Origin: Anarhynchus alexandrinus
Taxonomy: Eukaryota; Chordata; Aves; Charadriiformes; Charadriidae
NCBI GenBank assembly: GCA_008711295.1
Contig: VUYV01000007.1
Location: 8,093,522 to 8,157,521, forward strand
Length of the DNA stretch: 64,000 nucleotides
Direction: 5' to 3'
This document shows positions 9,621-22,784 of this stretch, in pieces (the first letter of the stretch is position 1; every line of letters begins with the position of its first letter). The translations under genes and the position numbers were made by a program. The notes under the pieces are model-generated. The model was not told the origin of the DNA, did not search any database, and was given only the letters and a program-made list of their open reading frames with translations.

Positions 9621-12600
9621 CCCTTAATTTCCAGCATTACAGTCCACTTGTACATGATGTGCTAAGTCCTCTGGTCCGTATGCTCCTTGCGGTGCAGCGT
9701 GTCTCCACGGGGATCCCTTCTCAGGCCGCTGCCGGGAGACCGTGGGAGCGGAACCCAGCGCTCCTGGGTGTGCTTCTGGTGCTCGGGAATGACAGCACTG
9801 AATGCGGGGGAAGATGTTTCAGCGCTGCTGTGGGCATGTGGACTGGGAGTGGGCAGGAGAACAGCAGTGGGCCTGAATGCGCGTTCCTCCCTGCAGCTGT
9901 GTGGGGCAAGGGTGGCTCTGATGTTGTGTGTTGTTTTGGTGTTGTGGGTTGGTTGTTTTTTTTTTTTCAAGGTTGAGAACTGGGAGGACAGAAACCTCCG
10001 TTGGAGCCAGAGCAAGCTGCAGCCTAAGCGTCCCTATACAATCCTCCCATCATAGCTTGCTTCCAACTGAGTTTACTTCTCCAGCTGCACTGCTCCTGTT
10101 CGCAGGCAGCCAGCGTTTCTCAGCTGCTTCTGAACCTGTTTGAAGTGGCTGCCTTTTTTCTTATGCAGGAGTAGAAATTTTAAAGATGCTGGATTTATAT
10201 AGTTTTTCTGCAAATTGCTCATCAGTGGAGAAGAGATACTATTAATGCCTCTGCCTAATGAAGGAGCGCAGTGTGAGCCGCCTTCTACCGGGCATCAGAG
10301 AAAGCCCATGGGCAAGTGTTTTTTGGAGCAGTTGGGGTTTGCACCAAGCAGGCACTACAGCATCCATTCCCCAGCGACTCCCTCTTTCCATCTCCCTTCC
10401 TGACATCGATTCAGTGATGGCTGCTAAGGCTGAGCGTACCCTGTGGTGTGACTTACTCAGAAATGTCAGCGAGTCTAGAGAGACAGACCCAGGGGAAGCC
10501 AGGCATCCTCCATGCTGGTGCCCTTGCCATCACAGTTGTATGTTGACAGCCCCGTTTTGGACCAGGACTTGGCTGTCCTGGACACCCTGCAGACAGGAGC
10601 CTTTTGGAGCAAGTTGTGAGGTCACAGTGTCTGCTTTGCAGGATCCTCTGCTGGGGCTTTCGGACGATGTGGATCCACTCTGAGTTTAAATGATGAGAAT
10701 GGCTTCTCTTTGCCTTGGACCACCTCTGATCTTTCCCTAAGAGAAAGATGTTCTGATAGCAAAAGGCTTCCTGTCAGCTCTTCACATTGATAAACGTGAG
10801 ATCGGATCCCAGGAGGTCTTTCAGTTTTAAATGCAGGAGGGGAAATAAAAGTATTCAAAAACATGAAGGAAAAAACTTGCTCTCATGAGTGATGGGGGAA
10901 GCTTATAGAAATCTCAACTCTGTGCGACCTAGTTGTGGTGTGCGCTGCCCACTTGGCTCTGCTGGGCGAGTTTTGAGCTGTGGTGTGCTGCCTGCAGAAT
11001 GACAACGCTGTCTGTGCCCTGCAACCGCTTCCGTGATAAATATGCCGAGATGCAGATTTATTGCCCTAAAGTTCCAAAAGGAGCTGTTGTTTTGGTGCCA
11101 GTGTTAATGCGTGTCTGACTTAAGGTGCCTCCAAGGATCCAGCCCTCTAAAAATTATACCCAGTTTTACAATGTCACACGCAAAGCCATCAAAATCGTTA
11201 ATTTCATTTGGACCCTTCTTTCTAGGCATTTGTCCTGATGGGAATGATGAGTGCCTGAAGCTAGTTTGTGATTTGGGACTAATTCCCCCAGTGTGCTGCA
11301 AACATGCTGTCACCCGTGGCAGCTTTCTCCTGTGGTGGGAGGGTGCTGCAGACCTGATGCTTGTTGAGGTTTTTTGCATCTGAGGTGTTGCTCCAGGGTC
11401 ACTGCTGCATCGTATGGTTACACCCCGACTTCCTCGTGAAGACCAGCAGCCTGTGCTCCATCTGTGAGCAAACTGTTTGTCCTTGCTGCTGCTGTTATCT
11501 GTGCGGACCAGGCTGGGCTGAGGCTGGGTGCTGATGCTTTATACCTTCGCTGGGCTGTGCAGGGAGATCTATGGCTCAGCAGTCACCGTTGCCTCCGGGA
11601 AGGAGAAGCATGCACTGCAGTGAGCCTCTTCCCTGGATCTGTCGCTTCTGCAAACATCACTCTGGGCAGCTCTTTTAGTTTATTTCTGAAAAGAAAAACA
11701 AAAAAAGCAAATCCAAGCATAGGAGTCTGATCTCCAATAACCAAGCGCCGCTAAGATGCTGCTGGTAGCGTGCTGGGGATTGCGTCTCCCATCCAGTTTC
11801 AGCTGGAAAAAGGCAATTGTCTTTTCATCCGTTAATGGGAGGCTTCAGAGGAGTAATTTTATTTCAGACTCAAAGAGGAGTCAGTGGAGGGAGGAGCAGG
11901 TCACTAGTGAATGGATTATGTTTGATCACTTCTCTCAGACCTGGCTTTAAAAAGTTAGAGTTTTTCTTCCCGTCTCCCCAGATCTGCCGTCTGTCCTCAG
12001 CATCTGTTACGGAGTAATGTCTTTTGATGTGTGTGGGGAAATATAAAAAATGGAACCAGAGCCTGTCATATTTACTTATATTACCAGGTCCCAGGGAAAG
12101 CACTTGCTCCTTTCAGTATGCCTACAGCATAGGAAGGGTTTAAAAGCTTCAGCCTGGAATGCAGAGGGGCCATCAAACTGCACTGATGAATAAATGATTA
12201 AAACCAGAGTCATGCAGAGCGCAAACAGTTTGGGGTTATAACAAACATGAGACGAAGCCACCAAGGGCCCAATTTTCCTTTGAAGAGAAGAATGTTCCTC
12301 TCTCTGCATATTGCTCATGAAGCATCTGCGGCTCGGTCCTTAGGAGAGAGCAGAGCTCCCCTTGATGCTCTCCCATCTCATGTCGTACCTGGCTGCCTTA
12401 GTCGGGGATAAACTGGCGTCGGACGTGGGTTCGTGGTCCTGCCATCCCTTTGGTGCTTCTGTAGAGTTACGGGAGCTTTCTGTCCTCGGCGTTAGGCACA
12501 GGGTCTTGCCAAACAAGGAGCTGGTTTGGCTGCAGCCACGTTGCTGCCTGTTGCTCTCGCAGAGCTCTGAAAATTGCAGGCAGCCCTTTTCCTCGCCGGC

Positions 12601-13316
12601 GGTGCTACCCCGCACGGCAGCAATCGATGCAAAACACAAACCCATCTCCCCAGTCAAAAGGGAAGTAAAGGGATGATTTAACCTTGCATTAGAGGTATTG
12701 TTACTTTTGAAAAGGTTTAAAAAAAATTCAATAGCAACTGAAAATGATACAATAATTTTATAGAAGAGAGGAGCTGTTGTATCTGTCAATAGAGGCAGCA
12801 GCACGGGCTGTCTATTAGCTGTTTGTGGCCTGATGGGAAAATCCATGCTGATATTTGCGTCCTTTTCAGCTTTTAGGCATTTTTGACTGCATCTCTTCTG
12901 ACTGTTTTGGAGATTCCTGTATCAGGCGAAGTCTTGCAAGATTTAGCATACAAATGGTTGTTGTCACCTTTCTCTTCTTTTTTTTTTGCATTAGAAGATG
13001 CCCAGATGTTGGTAGGTTTGGTGTTTTCTGTCTAGTTTACAGCATTGCGCATCTCCCTCTAAAGGTGAGGCCTCTGTAAGGGGAAAAAAAAGTTATTGCT
13101 TTTTCTCTTCTGTGTTTACATATCTTGCTTCAGGTGATCTTAGCAGATCTGGAGGCTGGTTGGGAAGGTTGCTGTATAGAAGGACCATCTCTTGGAGCAA
13201 CTTGCATGTTCCTCTGTCCTCAATCACCATCATGCCATCTGTGTGCTGGAAGAAATACGTGGGAAAAATCTTGCAGCTGTCTCTCACTGGGCTTGTTTTG
13301 TACCCACTGCTGTAAT

Positions 13317-13345
13317 TTTCTCTCTCTCTTCCCCCCCCCCCCCCC
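13317..13345. repeat. TC tract followed by C15 homopolymer
   Basis: A (TC)n run ends at about 13330 and is followed by 15 consecutive C (13331-13345). The tract is polypyrimidine on one strand and able to form triplex or G-rich structures on the other. Its exact length is prone to sequencing error and polymorphism. Confidence 0.9.
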
Positions 13346-16322
13346 GCCGTTTACTGATGGCAAAATCCCACTGGCCGGCCCATGGAATTGCCCAGATATG
13401 CTTTTGTGCAGTGGGAGGGGAAGAAAATCAGGAATGTAGGCCTGATGGGAAGGCTCTTGGGAACAGAAGGTCTCCCAGTTCTTTGCTGGCTCAGGCAGCC
13501 TGATACTGTAAGCTTTGGGCTTTTGCTGCCATTATTGCTGATAGGAAGCTGTTCCCACTCTTGCTTTCTTGCAGTTGGAAACTTTTTGTTTCTAGCCCTT
13601 GTTTATTTTAAAAGGAATCTTGGTCCATCTCCTGAACATCTTCCATCAGAAGATTGCCCCTTCCCTTGTGTCCAGTGAGTGCTCAGTGCAAAGTCTGATA
13701 GCTGTGGCATGCAGTGCTGTGTTTGCCTCCAGAATCCATGGCTATTTAAAAGCACTTGGAGTCCTGAGGTGTCAGGTGAGCAAAATAAAATGAAATGATG
13801 GGCTGCCAATATCCTGTCCACAGGTAATTGATGTGGTGACGGTGACACATGGGATAACAGAGAGGGGGAGATTGATTGTGGTGCTCTAAGCCTGACAGTG
13901 TTGGAGGATGCCGTTGTGCTGGAAGGGCAAAGCTGGCCTCTTGCTATGAGCCTGTCCAAGCCCCAGGATTGATTGATTAGTCCCAGGTAACGAGACTTTC
14001 CCAGATCCTTCTCTCAAACTGTGAAGTTATAGTTATAAAACAGAAATAGCTGTTACAGCTGGCTGGGCAGTGACAAGCCCTCCGGTCAGCTCGGGTCTGC
14101 GGAGGGCTTGGGGCTGCCAGCTTTGTACCACGGCTCGATGCTTAGTACCGTTAAAACATGTGGGTAGGATCCAGATTTGGCTGAGCAGAGCAGGTGGAGA
14201 TGTTTGGCTGTCAGTAGATCACCCCAGCAGCTGGTGGCACAAATCCAAAGGCAGCTGCTTATCTTCAGGAAGGGGCTGTTGCTGGGGCGAGTCGGACTGA
14301 CACAGAAAAAGCTGCTCCCATGTCTGGAGTGGTGGTAGCGAGGATTTTATCTAGGGCAGGAGTTGAGCAGGTGTGCAAGGACAGGGGATTCTGGGGTGCA
14401 AGAGAGATCTGCTGTGTTTTGGAGTGATGGTTTGGGGTTTTTTCAAATCCAAATCCATGTGAAAATAACTGCTGCGTGGCCAGACTGGAAGTCTGCCTGC
14501 ACTCCCCACAGCTGCTCTGGACTTGTGAAGGCAAAAAAAAAAAAATCACACAGCAAGGATCGAACAGCCCCGAGCATCTGTCTCCCTTCAATTCTTTCGG
14601 CATGGTCCTGATCCCTGCTTGCCATCACGCGTCTTTCCCTACCTGAGGCGATGGCTCCTGGGAGCACCAGGCTGAGAAGAGCAGATCCATGCATTCGGCA
14701 CCTGGCTTTGGAGACATCCTTCTCCATCCTGCTGCCTCAAATGGGAAAGATACTGAGGGCCTGAAGAGAAAAAGATCTTTGGGGAAAGAGGCTGGGGGGA
14801 ATATGGTGGGGGTTAGATCCTTCTAAATGCAATTTTGCCTATTCTAGATTGTTTTAGGGGATCATGCTGGTAGGTGGGGTTTCTGCAAGGGAGTGTGATG
14901 TTCCTTCTCTGAGCATGTCACCCATATCAGTCTGGGCAAGTCCTGTTCTTCCTCTGCTTTCCCGGATGCTGAGGGGATCTTGCAGTATTCATGTCCCCAT
15001 TCCCAAGGTGGCCAGGGGGTTTCCACCTTGTGCATTTGTCTCGCCCCATCGAGGACCATCTCTGGGCTGGGAGGCAGTGTGAACTCCCTTCTGTTCAGTG
15101 GGACAGTGCCTTTGTTGGATATGTCCTGCTCTATTAAGAATAACAACATGGTGGTGGTGGGGTTTTTTTAAGGAGCTGATTGTTCTGAAGCAGTGGAGTG
15201 AGAGATGCGGGGGGAGGCAGTGCCGATGCAGCGAAGTAGAAAGTAATGAAATGGAGCCCGAGCGAGCAGGACGGAGGGGAAGGAGGCAGACTGACAGCAT
15301 GAAGGAGAATCACTTGTTCACCTTCAATCAATTCCTGCTTTTTCTTGCTGTCGCACGCGCCTGTGTGCAGCTGAGCGTGCGCAGGGAGGGAGGGGAGAGG
15401 CGGCCCACGTTGTCAGGAGCTGTTAGGAAATACATTTGTCAACAACGGGGCAGGGACCGGAGCGAAAGGAAAGAGGCGGCCGTCACCATAGCCTTTTATT
15501 TATTGATGGTTTTGGATTGTTCCTGTCTTGGGAAGAGCTTACCTAGGGGGAAGAGTGGCAAGGTGTGGGAGGAATGGACCCAGTTGCAATATTTATGGCT
15601 CTTACCCTTTGCTAACTGCTCCCAGGTGGGGCTGCTCAGCAAAGACAGCAGCTGGGGCTCGCCCGGTCTTCATCCCCACCCAGCAGAACCAGCTCCTGGA
15701 ATTTGCCCCCATTTGTAGTTCCCACAGGTTAGCAGGCGTTGCAGCTGAAGAACATCTGTCCCACAGGGACCATTCCTCTCAGGATGAGGGCAGTTGGTGA
15801 AGCTGCCCTCCTGGTTAGCTGCTGTCTCCTGGCTGCAGCTGTTTTACCTGCGGTTTCTGATGGATGATCTGCGCTTGCTGGGGGCACATCTCTTTGTGCC
15901 CGCTCGCCAGAAGATGACCACTTCCAAGTGAAGTCTCGCTTCCAGTTCAAGTGCGTGATATCTCTCTTCCTAGCCCCGCCATACTTTTTAAAAGCATTTC
16001 TCCCTCAAAAGTTTGAGTCTGTGGGCTCCTACCTGTGTGTCGTGTTCTTTGGATGTGACTTAGTGTCTTTCCAAAGAAGAGCTCCCATGCTTTGAAAAGC
16101 TGGTGGTTTTGTGTAGCCTCTGAAGAGCTGTACACGGTAAGGGAATTAATTGATTGTGCCACAAGCTTCCGTCTTCATGAGCAAAATCTTGGCTGTAACA
16201 TGACAGTACTAAAATTGCCATTTCCTTCATCTTGTGCTCATTAAGAGTGAAAGCAGGTGGGTGATCCACTGGTGGGATGAGAGAATTGAATATTGTGCTT
16301 TGGACAATTGCAGGCATGATAT

Positions 16323-16399
16323 AGCAGGGGCGTTGGAACTCGATGATCTTCAAGGTCCTTTCCAACCTAAACCATTCTATGATTCTATGATTCTATGAT
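16323..16399 (+). mobile_element. CR1 LINE, 3' end fragment
   Basis: The segment carries the conserved CR1 tail GTTGGAACTCGATGATCTT, followed by TTCCAACCTAAACCATTCTATG. It ends in about three ATTCTATG-type octamer repeats, the hallmark of CR1 3' ends. It is a heavily 5'-truncated copy, as usual in birds, inserted 350 bp upstream of coding exon 3. Confidence 0.92.
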
Positions 16400-16746
16400 G
16401 AGGGTTGGGAGCTGTTGTTCTGGGCATGGATGAGGTGCATACAACAGGCTTCCAGTTGTTTGTACTTTCCAGAAGTCTTAGATAGCAGAGGTTTGACTGT
16501 TTGTGAGCAGCCCATGGTGGCTTTGTTTTGAACAAGCCTGTTGCACTCCTGTACCTCAGTTTCCCCTTGCACCATACAAAGGAGCAGTAGAAGGGCTCAC
16601 TGCCTTGTGAAGTGTTTGCAGAGCCCTCACTTGTGAACCTCTTCAAAGGTGCTGAGGATTTAGTACTGACAGTGCTGACGATTGCTTCCCTCTACACTTC
16701 ACATTGAGGTGTATTTTTTATATGTGTATGTTCCCTTCTTTTATAG

Positions 16747-16901
16747 GTTTGGAAGAAGTTCCTAAGCTCCCAAGCTCCCCATATCAGTGTCTTCATGGCA
16801 GTGCCCACTATCTATGCGAAGCTGATAGAGTATTATGACAAGCATTTCTCTCAGCCGCAAGTCCAGGATTTCGTGCGTGCCTTTTGCCAGGAGAACATCA
16901 G
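16747..16901 (+). CDS. ACSF3: ACSF3 coding exon 3 (residues 287-337 and part of 338)
   Basis: This is a 155-base exon starting phase 0 after TTTTATAG and ending in phase 2 (ATC AG) before GTAGGG. The peptide VWKKFLSS, then [12 protein letters not shown] and YYDKHFSQP, tracks the human sequence residue for residue with conservative changes. The Arg at 338 is split across the next intron. In ANL enzymes this part includes the helix and strand bearing the MAVPT(I/L) motif near the acyl and AMP sites. Confidence 0.96.
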
Positions 16902-17391
16902 GTAGGGGAGCGATGCCCCTCTGCACTGGGCAGGGGCTGCTGGTGGCTGGCTGTCCCCACGGTAGATCTGCCAAGGTTTCTTTTCAGCTTCACCTCTTTG
17001 CAGTGCTGGTTGTTGTACTTTAGTGTCTCTTTGACAAGAACCAGGATGACATTATTTAATTATGAGCCATTCTTGCATGGTAAAGCCAGAAGGGGTCTGC
17101 ACGCTCATTGTATGTGTCACCCTACGTAACACAAGACTAAAGACTTTGTCCTGCACCCCCAGCTTGTACTGCAGTACCTCCCTTAGGAGGCTGTCCCATC
17201 TTGACTTAAAACCCGTATCAGACAGAGCGTCTTCTATATGTGAGGAACATTCTTGGTAGCAGTTAAAAAGCTCTTGGGGATTCTGTCTCAAGGTTTTATG
17301 TAGGAGCAGGCTTTATGTAACCCTGCGTTAGACTGCAAATTCCCTGGAGCAAAGATGACGTTCGATACTTACATGGGGTTTCCTTGTGCAG
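16902..17391 (+). other. ACSF3: Short ACSF3 intron (490 bp) holding an old CR1-like repeat
   Basis: It is the smallest intron seen here, from GTAGGG to CTTGTGCAG. Nearly half of it is the degenerate repeat at 17075-17285. Confidence 0.88.
17075..17285 (-). mobile_element. Ancient CR1/L3-like LINE fragment
   Basis: The + strand contains GTAAAGCCAGAAGGG, then AACACA and further on TGACTTAAAACCC before a CATTCTTGGTAGCAGTTAAAA stretch. This order resembles the reverse complement of old amniote CR1/L3 3' regions. The copy is diverged and has no clean tail. Family assignment is from memory of consensus patterns and needs a library search. Confidence 0.5.
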
Positions 17392-17537
17392 GTTAATGGT
17401 GTCAGGCTCAGCAGCCCTGCCTGTGCCTATCTTGGAGAAGTGGAAGAGCATCACTGGTCACACGTTGCTGGAGAGGTATGGGATGACTGAGATTGGGATG
17501 GCGCTTTCTAACCCTTTGCATGGAGTCCGTGTCCCAG
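17392..17537 (+). CDS. ACSF3: ACSF3 coding exon 4 (residues 338-387)
   Basis: This 146-base exon begins in phase 2, completing Arg338, and ends in phase 1 (CCA G) before GTAGGA. It encodes [10 protein letters not shown] and [20 protein letters not shown] at residues 367-371 is the conserved ANL motif whose Thr-Glu contacts the Mg-ATP phosphates. The GSAAL segment binds the adenine-side pocket. Match to human ACSF3 is near-identical except for the loop after IGMALS, where bird and human sequences diverge. Confidence 0.97.
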
Positions 17538-19099
17538 GTAGGAGTCTCTAGAGGGTGCACACTGTTGGGAGGCGTTTGGCTGTGAAGTGTTCTTGTTTTT
17601 TCTCATCACAAAGAGTATACGTCTAATCACCATTTGTCGTGATTGAGGAGCAGGCTATGGTAGGAACAGTGATGCTGGTAGGGGAATTGGCATTGGGAAG
17701 CCAGAAAGGGGCATGGGTGTGAGAAGTGGCTGGTGGCTTTCCCTGGGATCACTGGCCATGATGGATTGGCAAAGCTGTGTGTGCAGAGCTTGCACTGGTG
17801 TATGCTGACCTGATCAGCCAGGCTGGTTCTGCCCAGGAGGCAGAGTCCATATTGATGCATTATTACATCCAAAGTCTCACTTCAAGCACTGCGATGGGAC
17901 TGAATCTTCAGCTCCTGCTCTGTGAAGTTGTATTTGTGTGCAGTGTTGACACAGGATTCCCCACGCAGCAGTTCATGTCCAACCGATCGGTACTGAACAT
18001 TTAAAATAGGATGTCTGCTCACTCTTATTTTAGTGCAAGTTTCTTGACTCTTCAGGAATTAGAAATTGTCACACCTCGTTGTACACTCTGGTTCTGTTCT
18101 CTCCTTGTCTTCCCTCACTTCTCTTAGCTACGCTTTGTGACTCCTCTCATTATCTGTAGTTTATGTAACCTAGAAATAAATTGATCTGAAACATTAAAAA
18201 TATGAAATGCCCCCACCCTCCCTTTGGTTAAAAACGTGGCCATCTGTCTGCCAGGCAACCCAGCCCACCACTATGCCACCTTCTCCTCCCCACATGCTGT
18301 CTGCACATGCATGGCACCATATGCATCGTCTTGGTCTCTGGTGTCTTGGGGACCAGAGTTACCCAGGGGGGCTCTCCTGGGTGTCTTGGCTTCCCATGGC
18401 ACCCCAGTCCCATGGGATGCAGAAGCCGTGTGCCTGTAGGGATCGCACAGGGAGAGGAGAAGCCACAGCTCCCTCAGCACTGGCTCCTCAACCTGAGAAC
18501 AGCTGAGGGGCAGCATGAAATACAAACCCTAGCTTACTTCTGCAGAGTAGCTGTAGTTCCCCCACCCCAGCTCAGCCAGTGTTCCCTTCCCCCAGAAACC
18601 CTGTCCCTGCAGGCAGGAGAGGGAAGCAGGCAGGGAAATGAGATTCCCACCTGCTCGAGCTCTCCGTGATCCCCACGCTGCAGGGTGACGGTGCTGTTCG
18701 AATGTCACTGTGGCCTGGTTATATTTGCTTTTCATTCATCTTCAGGAGGGGAAATGAGTGGAGGCTCTAGAAATTTCCCAGGAGAAAAAAGGAGAAAGGA
18801 AGTAAGACTGAAAATAACACAGGCAAGACAGATGTCTTGTACCTGGGTCTGCAGGGGAGCTGGGGACAAATCCTCTCATGCAGCTACAAGCAGAGGGACT
18901 GGGGATAAAGGCTGGCTGACCATCAGTCCAGCCGCTGTACAGGGGCTTGCTGCAGCCCCGAGAGGGGAGAGAAGGATCTTAGAGGTGTGGATCAGTGAGA
19001 GACCTTACAGAAAGAAGGCTGTAATTGAATAGGCTTGATTAATTTATTTCAGGAAGTGTCAGTTGGGAAGCAGATGGGTGAAGCTGAGGTATAATTTAC

Positions 19100-19160
19100 T
19101 GGAGCTGTGAAAAAGCTTTTGATATAGTACCCCATTAGAGGCTGGGATGTAAGGTCACCA
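19100..19160 (+). mobile_element. Possible reverse-transcriptase fossil (KAFD motif)
   Basis: One frame reads EKAFDIVPH followed by a stop. This resembles the K-A-F-D-x-V-x-H motif of non-LTR retrotransposon reverse transcriptases such as CR1. The open stretch is very short and the downstream residues do not follow a family I recognise, so this may be chance. Confidence 0.25.
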
Positions 19161-20752
19161 CAGAGCATCCAGTGTGAGAGAGTCAACTGGGAAATGCAGT
19201 GGAACAGAGGCTGGGCAGGAGGAGGAGTGAAGTGTCCACAGAAAAGACCTCAGATGGCCCTAGTGTTATAGGGACAGATGCTAGGCAGCGGTGACAACAG
19301 ACCCACGTGCTGGTCAAAGCAATGAGAGCACTGCAAGCGTGGCACTTTACCCCTTGGGTAAATCCAGGGATCCTCACACTTGCCCAGGGGATTTCTCTCA
19401 GGTTGGAAGCAGTACATGTCCTTCTCTGCTGCTTCATGAACTCCTGCCTCTGAGGAGACGTCCTGGGGCTTCCCTTGCCCGCTTCCACCCACTTGGTGTA
19501 GCTGGGGGAAGGATCGAGTCCTCGGTGCCTGCCTGTCCTGCCCATGTCACCACCGGTGTCTCTGGCAGTGTGACACTGCTCTCCACCTGCAGCGCAGGTC
19601 TGAAGGGGCAGGCACGGGTGGGCGGCTTTAATTTCCAGAAGAAGAAAAGATGAAAGATTTGAAAGATAAATGTTTGCTTGTATATGGTTAAAACCCTGCT
19701 TAAAATGCCTCTGTTTTCACCAGCTCTCATTCTAATCCCCCCTGGTGCTGTTACTGTGAAGGGAGATGAATAATTCATGGACGGAGAATGCCTCACTGGG
19801 CCTAATCACCACTTTAATTGGAGGTTTAGATCAGAGGCGGCTAATAGCTCCTACAGCGGGGACTCCGTGTATTGTTGACAGTGAGATCGTTGAGTGCCTT
19901 ATCGTTGGCCTGTTTCAATTCTCCCAGGACACCACCGCACATAACAGCATCGAGGTCCCCAGATACCGAAGGACACAGACCGCAGGGCCAATTAAATTTA
20001 TCTGGGAAGAGCTGACAACTTTTTTAAACAGAGAGGAGAACCGGTGAAAGAATAATAGCGTCACTCCTTCCTGACTGGAGCCCGGCTGATGCTGCCTGAG
20101 CTGACACCACGGGCATGTTGCCAGCATTTCTTAACATTCAGGAGCCTGCAAATTGGAGAGAGCTGGGAGGGAGCGAGAGGGGAAGGAGCAGGGATTTCTC
20201 CTCGGTTTCCCCTCGGGATTATGGCTGGGGACAAAAGGAAGCCAGTACTGAGTGCTGACCCCCTTCTGATCACCCCTGATTGCGGTCTCAGTGAAGCCAG
20301 GACCTCCGGTGCTGTTCCTTTGGGAATGGGCTCAGCCTTCTGCTGACCTGTTGGAGTCAGCACGGTGTGTATCTTGACACGGCAGATGGGCCTGAGAAGC
20401 TCTAGTCATTGTTTTTGCACAAATTTTATTAATACCGTCAGGTTCATGTAGCTCTAATCAATGTTATGAGCATTTTCAGCCTTTACAGATGTTGATTTCC
20501 AAGTTTGTAATTTTTCCTAAATACCAGAAAGCCTTTTCCAGACCAAATATAAGGAAACAGCTCCCCACGAGGGACTTATTTTACATGTTGGTTTTACTTT
20601 AGCCAAGTAGGAAATAATTTGTAATGGTGATCTGAAACACTGCATGGGAAACACGTTGCCTTCTCTGCGTATTCAGATTTGTTTGACAGCGCTGTGCTGA
20701 TCTTTGGTATTTCATTCTCAAAGACTGAGACTACCCTTCAGTCCTGCTGCCC

Positions 20753-20965
20753 GTGAATCAGTCCATTATATTTCTGCATTGAGGTCAGTAGCTTGCATAC
20801 AGGGAGGAAGCGTCTTCCAGGAAGGCATCCATCTGACCTTGATTTGAAGGCTTCCAGAGATGGCAAATCTGTGAGAGCCCGTGGCAGTTCATTGCACTGG
20901 TTACTGCTGCCTCTATGAGCTTTACAAGAATGACTTTGCAGTGTCTGCCCGCTGTCCCTTGCCAT
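20753..20965 (-). mobile_element. Degenerate CR1-like fragment
   Basis: The + strand has TTTGAAGGCTTCCAGAGATG, then a GTGGCAGTTCATTGCACTGG stretch and an ACAAGAATGACTTTGC stretch. These follow in the order of an inverted CR1 3' region (a 'tccagggatgg ... cctgttccagtgc' type sequence). It lacks the octamer tail and is strongly diverged. Assignment rests on pattern memory. Confidence 0.45.
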
Positions 20966-22784
20966 GTCTCGCAGGCAGGTTGGAGGCTGTTCGCACGACG
21001 CATTTCTCACACTGGGGAAAATGTTCCCATAGAAGTCTAGAAGATGGCTTCAAGCAAGCTTGATGTGCAAACATTTGGCGTGTTTTCCATGACTTCTTAC
21101 TTGCTTTTTGAGTCCTCCTGGAGTCTACCATGGCAGGTAACAGACTGTTAAAATACATAAATACCTCTACGTGGCGCCTCCAGGCACTTCTCCTGGTGAC
21201 TTGTCCTGGCACATGCTTCTTCCTCCATACTCTGCTACAGTCCTCTGTCTCTGACTCCTGGCAGTGTCTGGCCATGAGGAGAGAGCAGCCCAAGTGATGC
21301 TCATGGTAAGAGAAGGATCTGGCTGTGTGTGTTGGCTGACCTGAATGCCGAAGGCAATTTCAAGCTGAACAGACACACATCACAGAACTGCCATGTCGCT
21401 TTCTGTTTATTTCTTGCCAGATTTGCTAATTGTTCGGGTAGTTTCGCTGCAATAAAATCTCACTCCCTCATAGCCCATCTGCTCTTAGCTGATCCTGCAG
21501 GGATGCCATAAATCTGGGCTACGACGACATATCAATTTCCATGGCAACTGACCAATGTAGCAAATAAAATCATGATGTCACAGATACCGGATCTCCAGGG
21601 CTTGAACAGGAGAATGAGACCAGGATAGGGAAAATGCCACTTGAAGCCAAACGCCTGAAATACAGACGACAAGAGGAAGACAGCGCTGAGCTCCTGGTCC
21701 TGCACACCCTGCTCTGAGGACTTTCCAATGTTGAGCTGATCCTAGCAGAGCTAGAAAGCATCACCAACTGGAGGGTTTCCAGGGAAAGAATTGATCATCT
21801 CTTAAAATAAAGAGTACACTTACTGCTTTAAGCTTAGACCTGTCCAGTCCTCCTGAGCCACAGGCTGCTCTGTGCTGACGTCCCTCTCCCTACTTGCAGG
21901 GGATGAAAGTCATGGGCTTCATCATGCAATGAGAGCCGTCCTGCACCACTGAGATGCAGAGTGAAACCTGCTGAGCCAGCAGATGCCCATGACTCCTGGT
22001 TGCTGCTGAGCCTGGAGCCCCCCGTCAGACAGAGGTCGAAGGAACAAAGCTGCTCTTTTTTCTGTGTTTTCAGATGCCCACCAAGAAGAGCATGCACTAA
22101 ACCAAGGGGTGGGAATGCTGCAGGCTGCAGGTTGGGGAGCTCTGGGTCGCAGGACCGTCTTGGAGCTTAATGGCAGTTGTTCGTGACACTGTGTCAAATT
22201 CCCTGGCTTTGAAAATTGAAACCTGTGGAAGAACAGTGTGGTTTTGATCCTCTGCTTTTCTTCTATGATGTTTTATATACAGTGTATTGATGTCTCATAA
22301 AACTGAGATAATCCCTTGCAATTCTCACACTGTTAAGCCTTTGCCTTCTCTGTCAGGTCCAGGCTATAGAGAAGCAGTGAGCCACTGTAGTAATCATCGT
22401 GCTCTTTCTTTTCACATTTTTGTGTAGGTTTCATGGTGCTTTTTTTTTAAAAAAGACAGCTTCATTACTGAGCTACGAAGCTGTGCTGATGTCTTCAAAG
22501 ACTGGCCAAGAGAGACTGTTCAGGGCTGGAGACACATTTGTTTTCCTAGGCATTTCCAACACTGCCTGCTCAGCGAACAACAGCGTATTGCACCGCAGTG
22601 ACATTTGCATGCAGACATACGATGTGATCGAAGCCTTCCTGAAGGGTAACCCCCTGCTAGGAAGTTCTTTAGTGCCAGCACAGTCTGCAGATGCCATTCA
22701 TAGATGAGCAGCTGCTCTTTTGCATCCTTGATTTTGTTGTTTCCCAGAGGCTGTCCACTGTTTCAATCTTGTTTTCCTTTGCAG

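Larger units (their letters stand above)
6567..16746 (+). other. ACSF3: ACSF3 intron of 10.2 kb
   Basis: It begins GTAAGC and ends TTTTATAG. Most of it is unremarkable. Noted inside are an AT-rich island at 8640-9620 with a 12-bp palindrome at 9594, a T-run at about 9955-9969, a TC tract followed by 15 C at 13317-13345, an A-run near 14527, and a CR1 3' end at 16323-16399. No coding exon with flanking splice sites that matches ACSF3 or another known protein was seen. Confidence 0.8.
17538..22784 (+). other. ACSF3: ACSF3 intron of 5.2 kb
   Basis: It begins GTAGGA and ends CCTTTGCAG. It contains a possible reverse-transcriptase fossil near 19108 and a degraded CR1-like fragment at 20753-20965. 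The rest shows no recognised repeat, RNA gene or additional exon. Confidence 0.82.
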
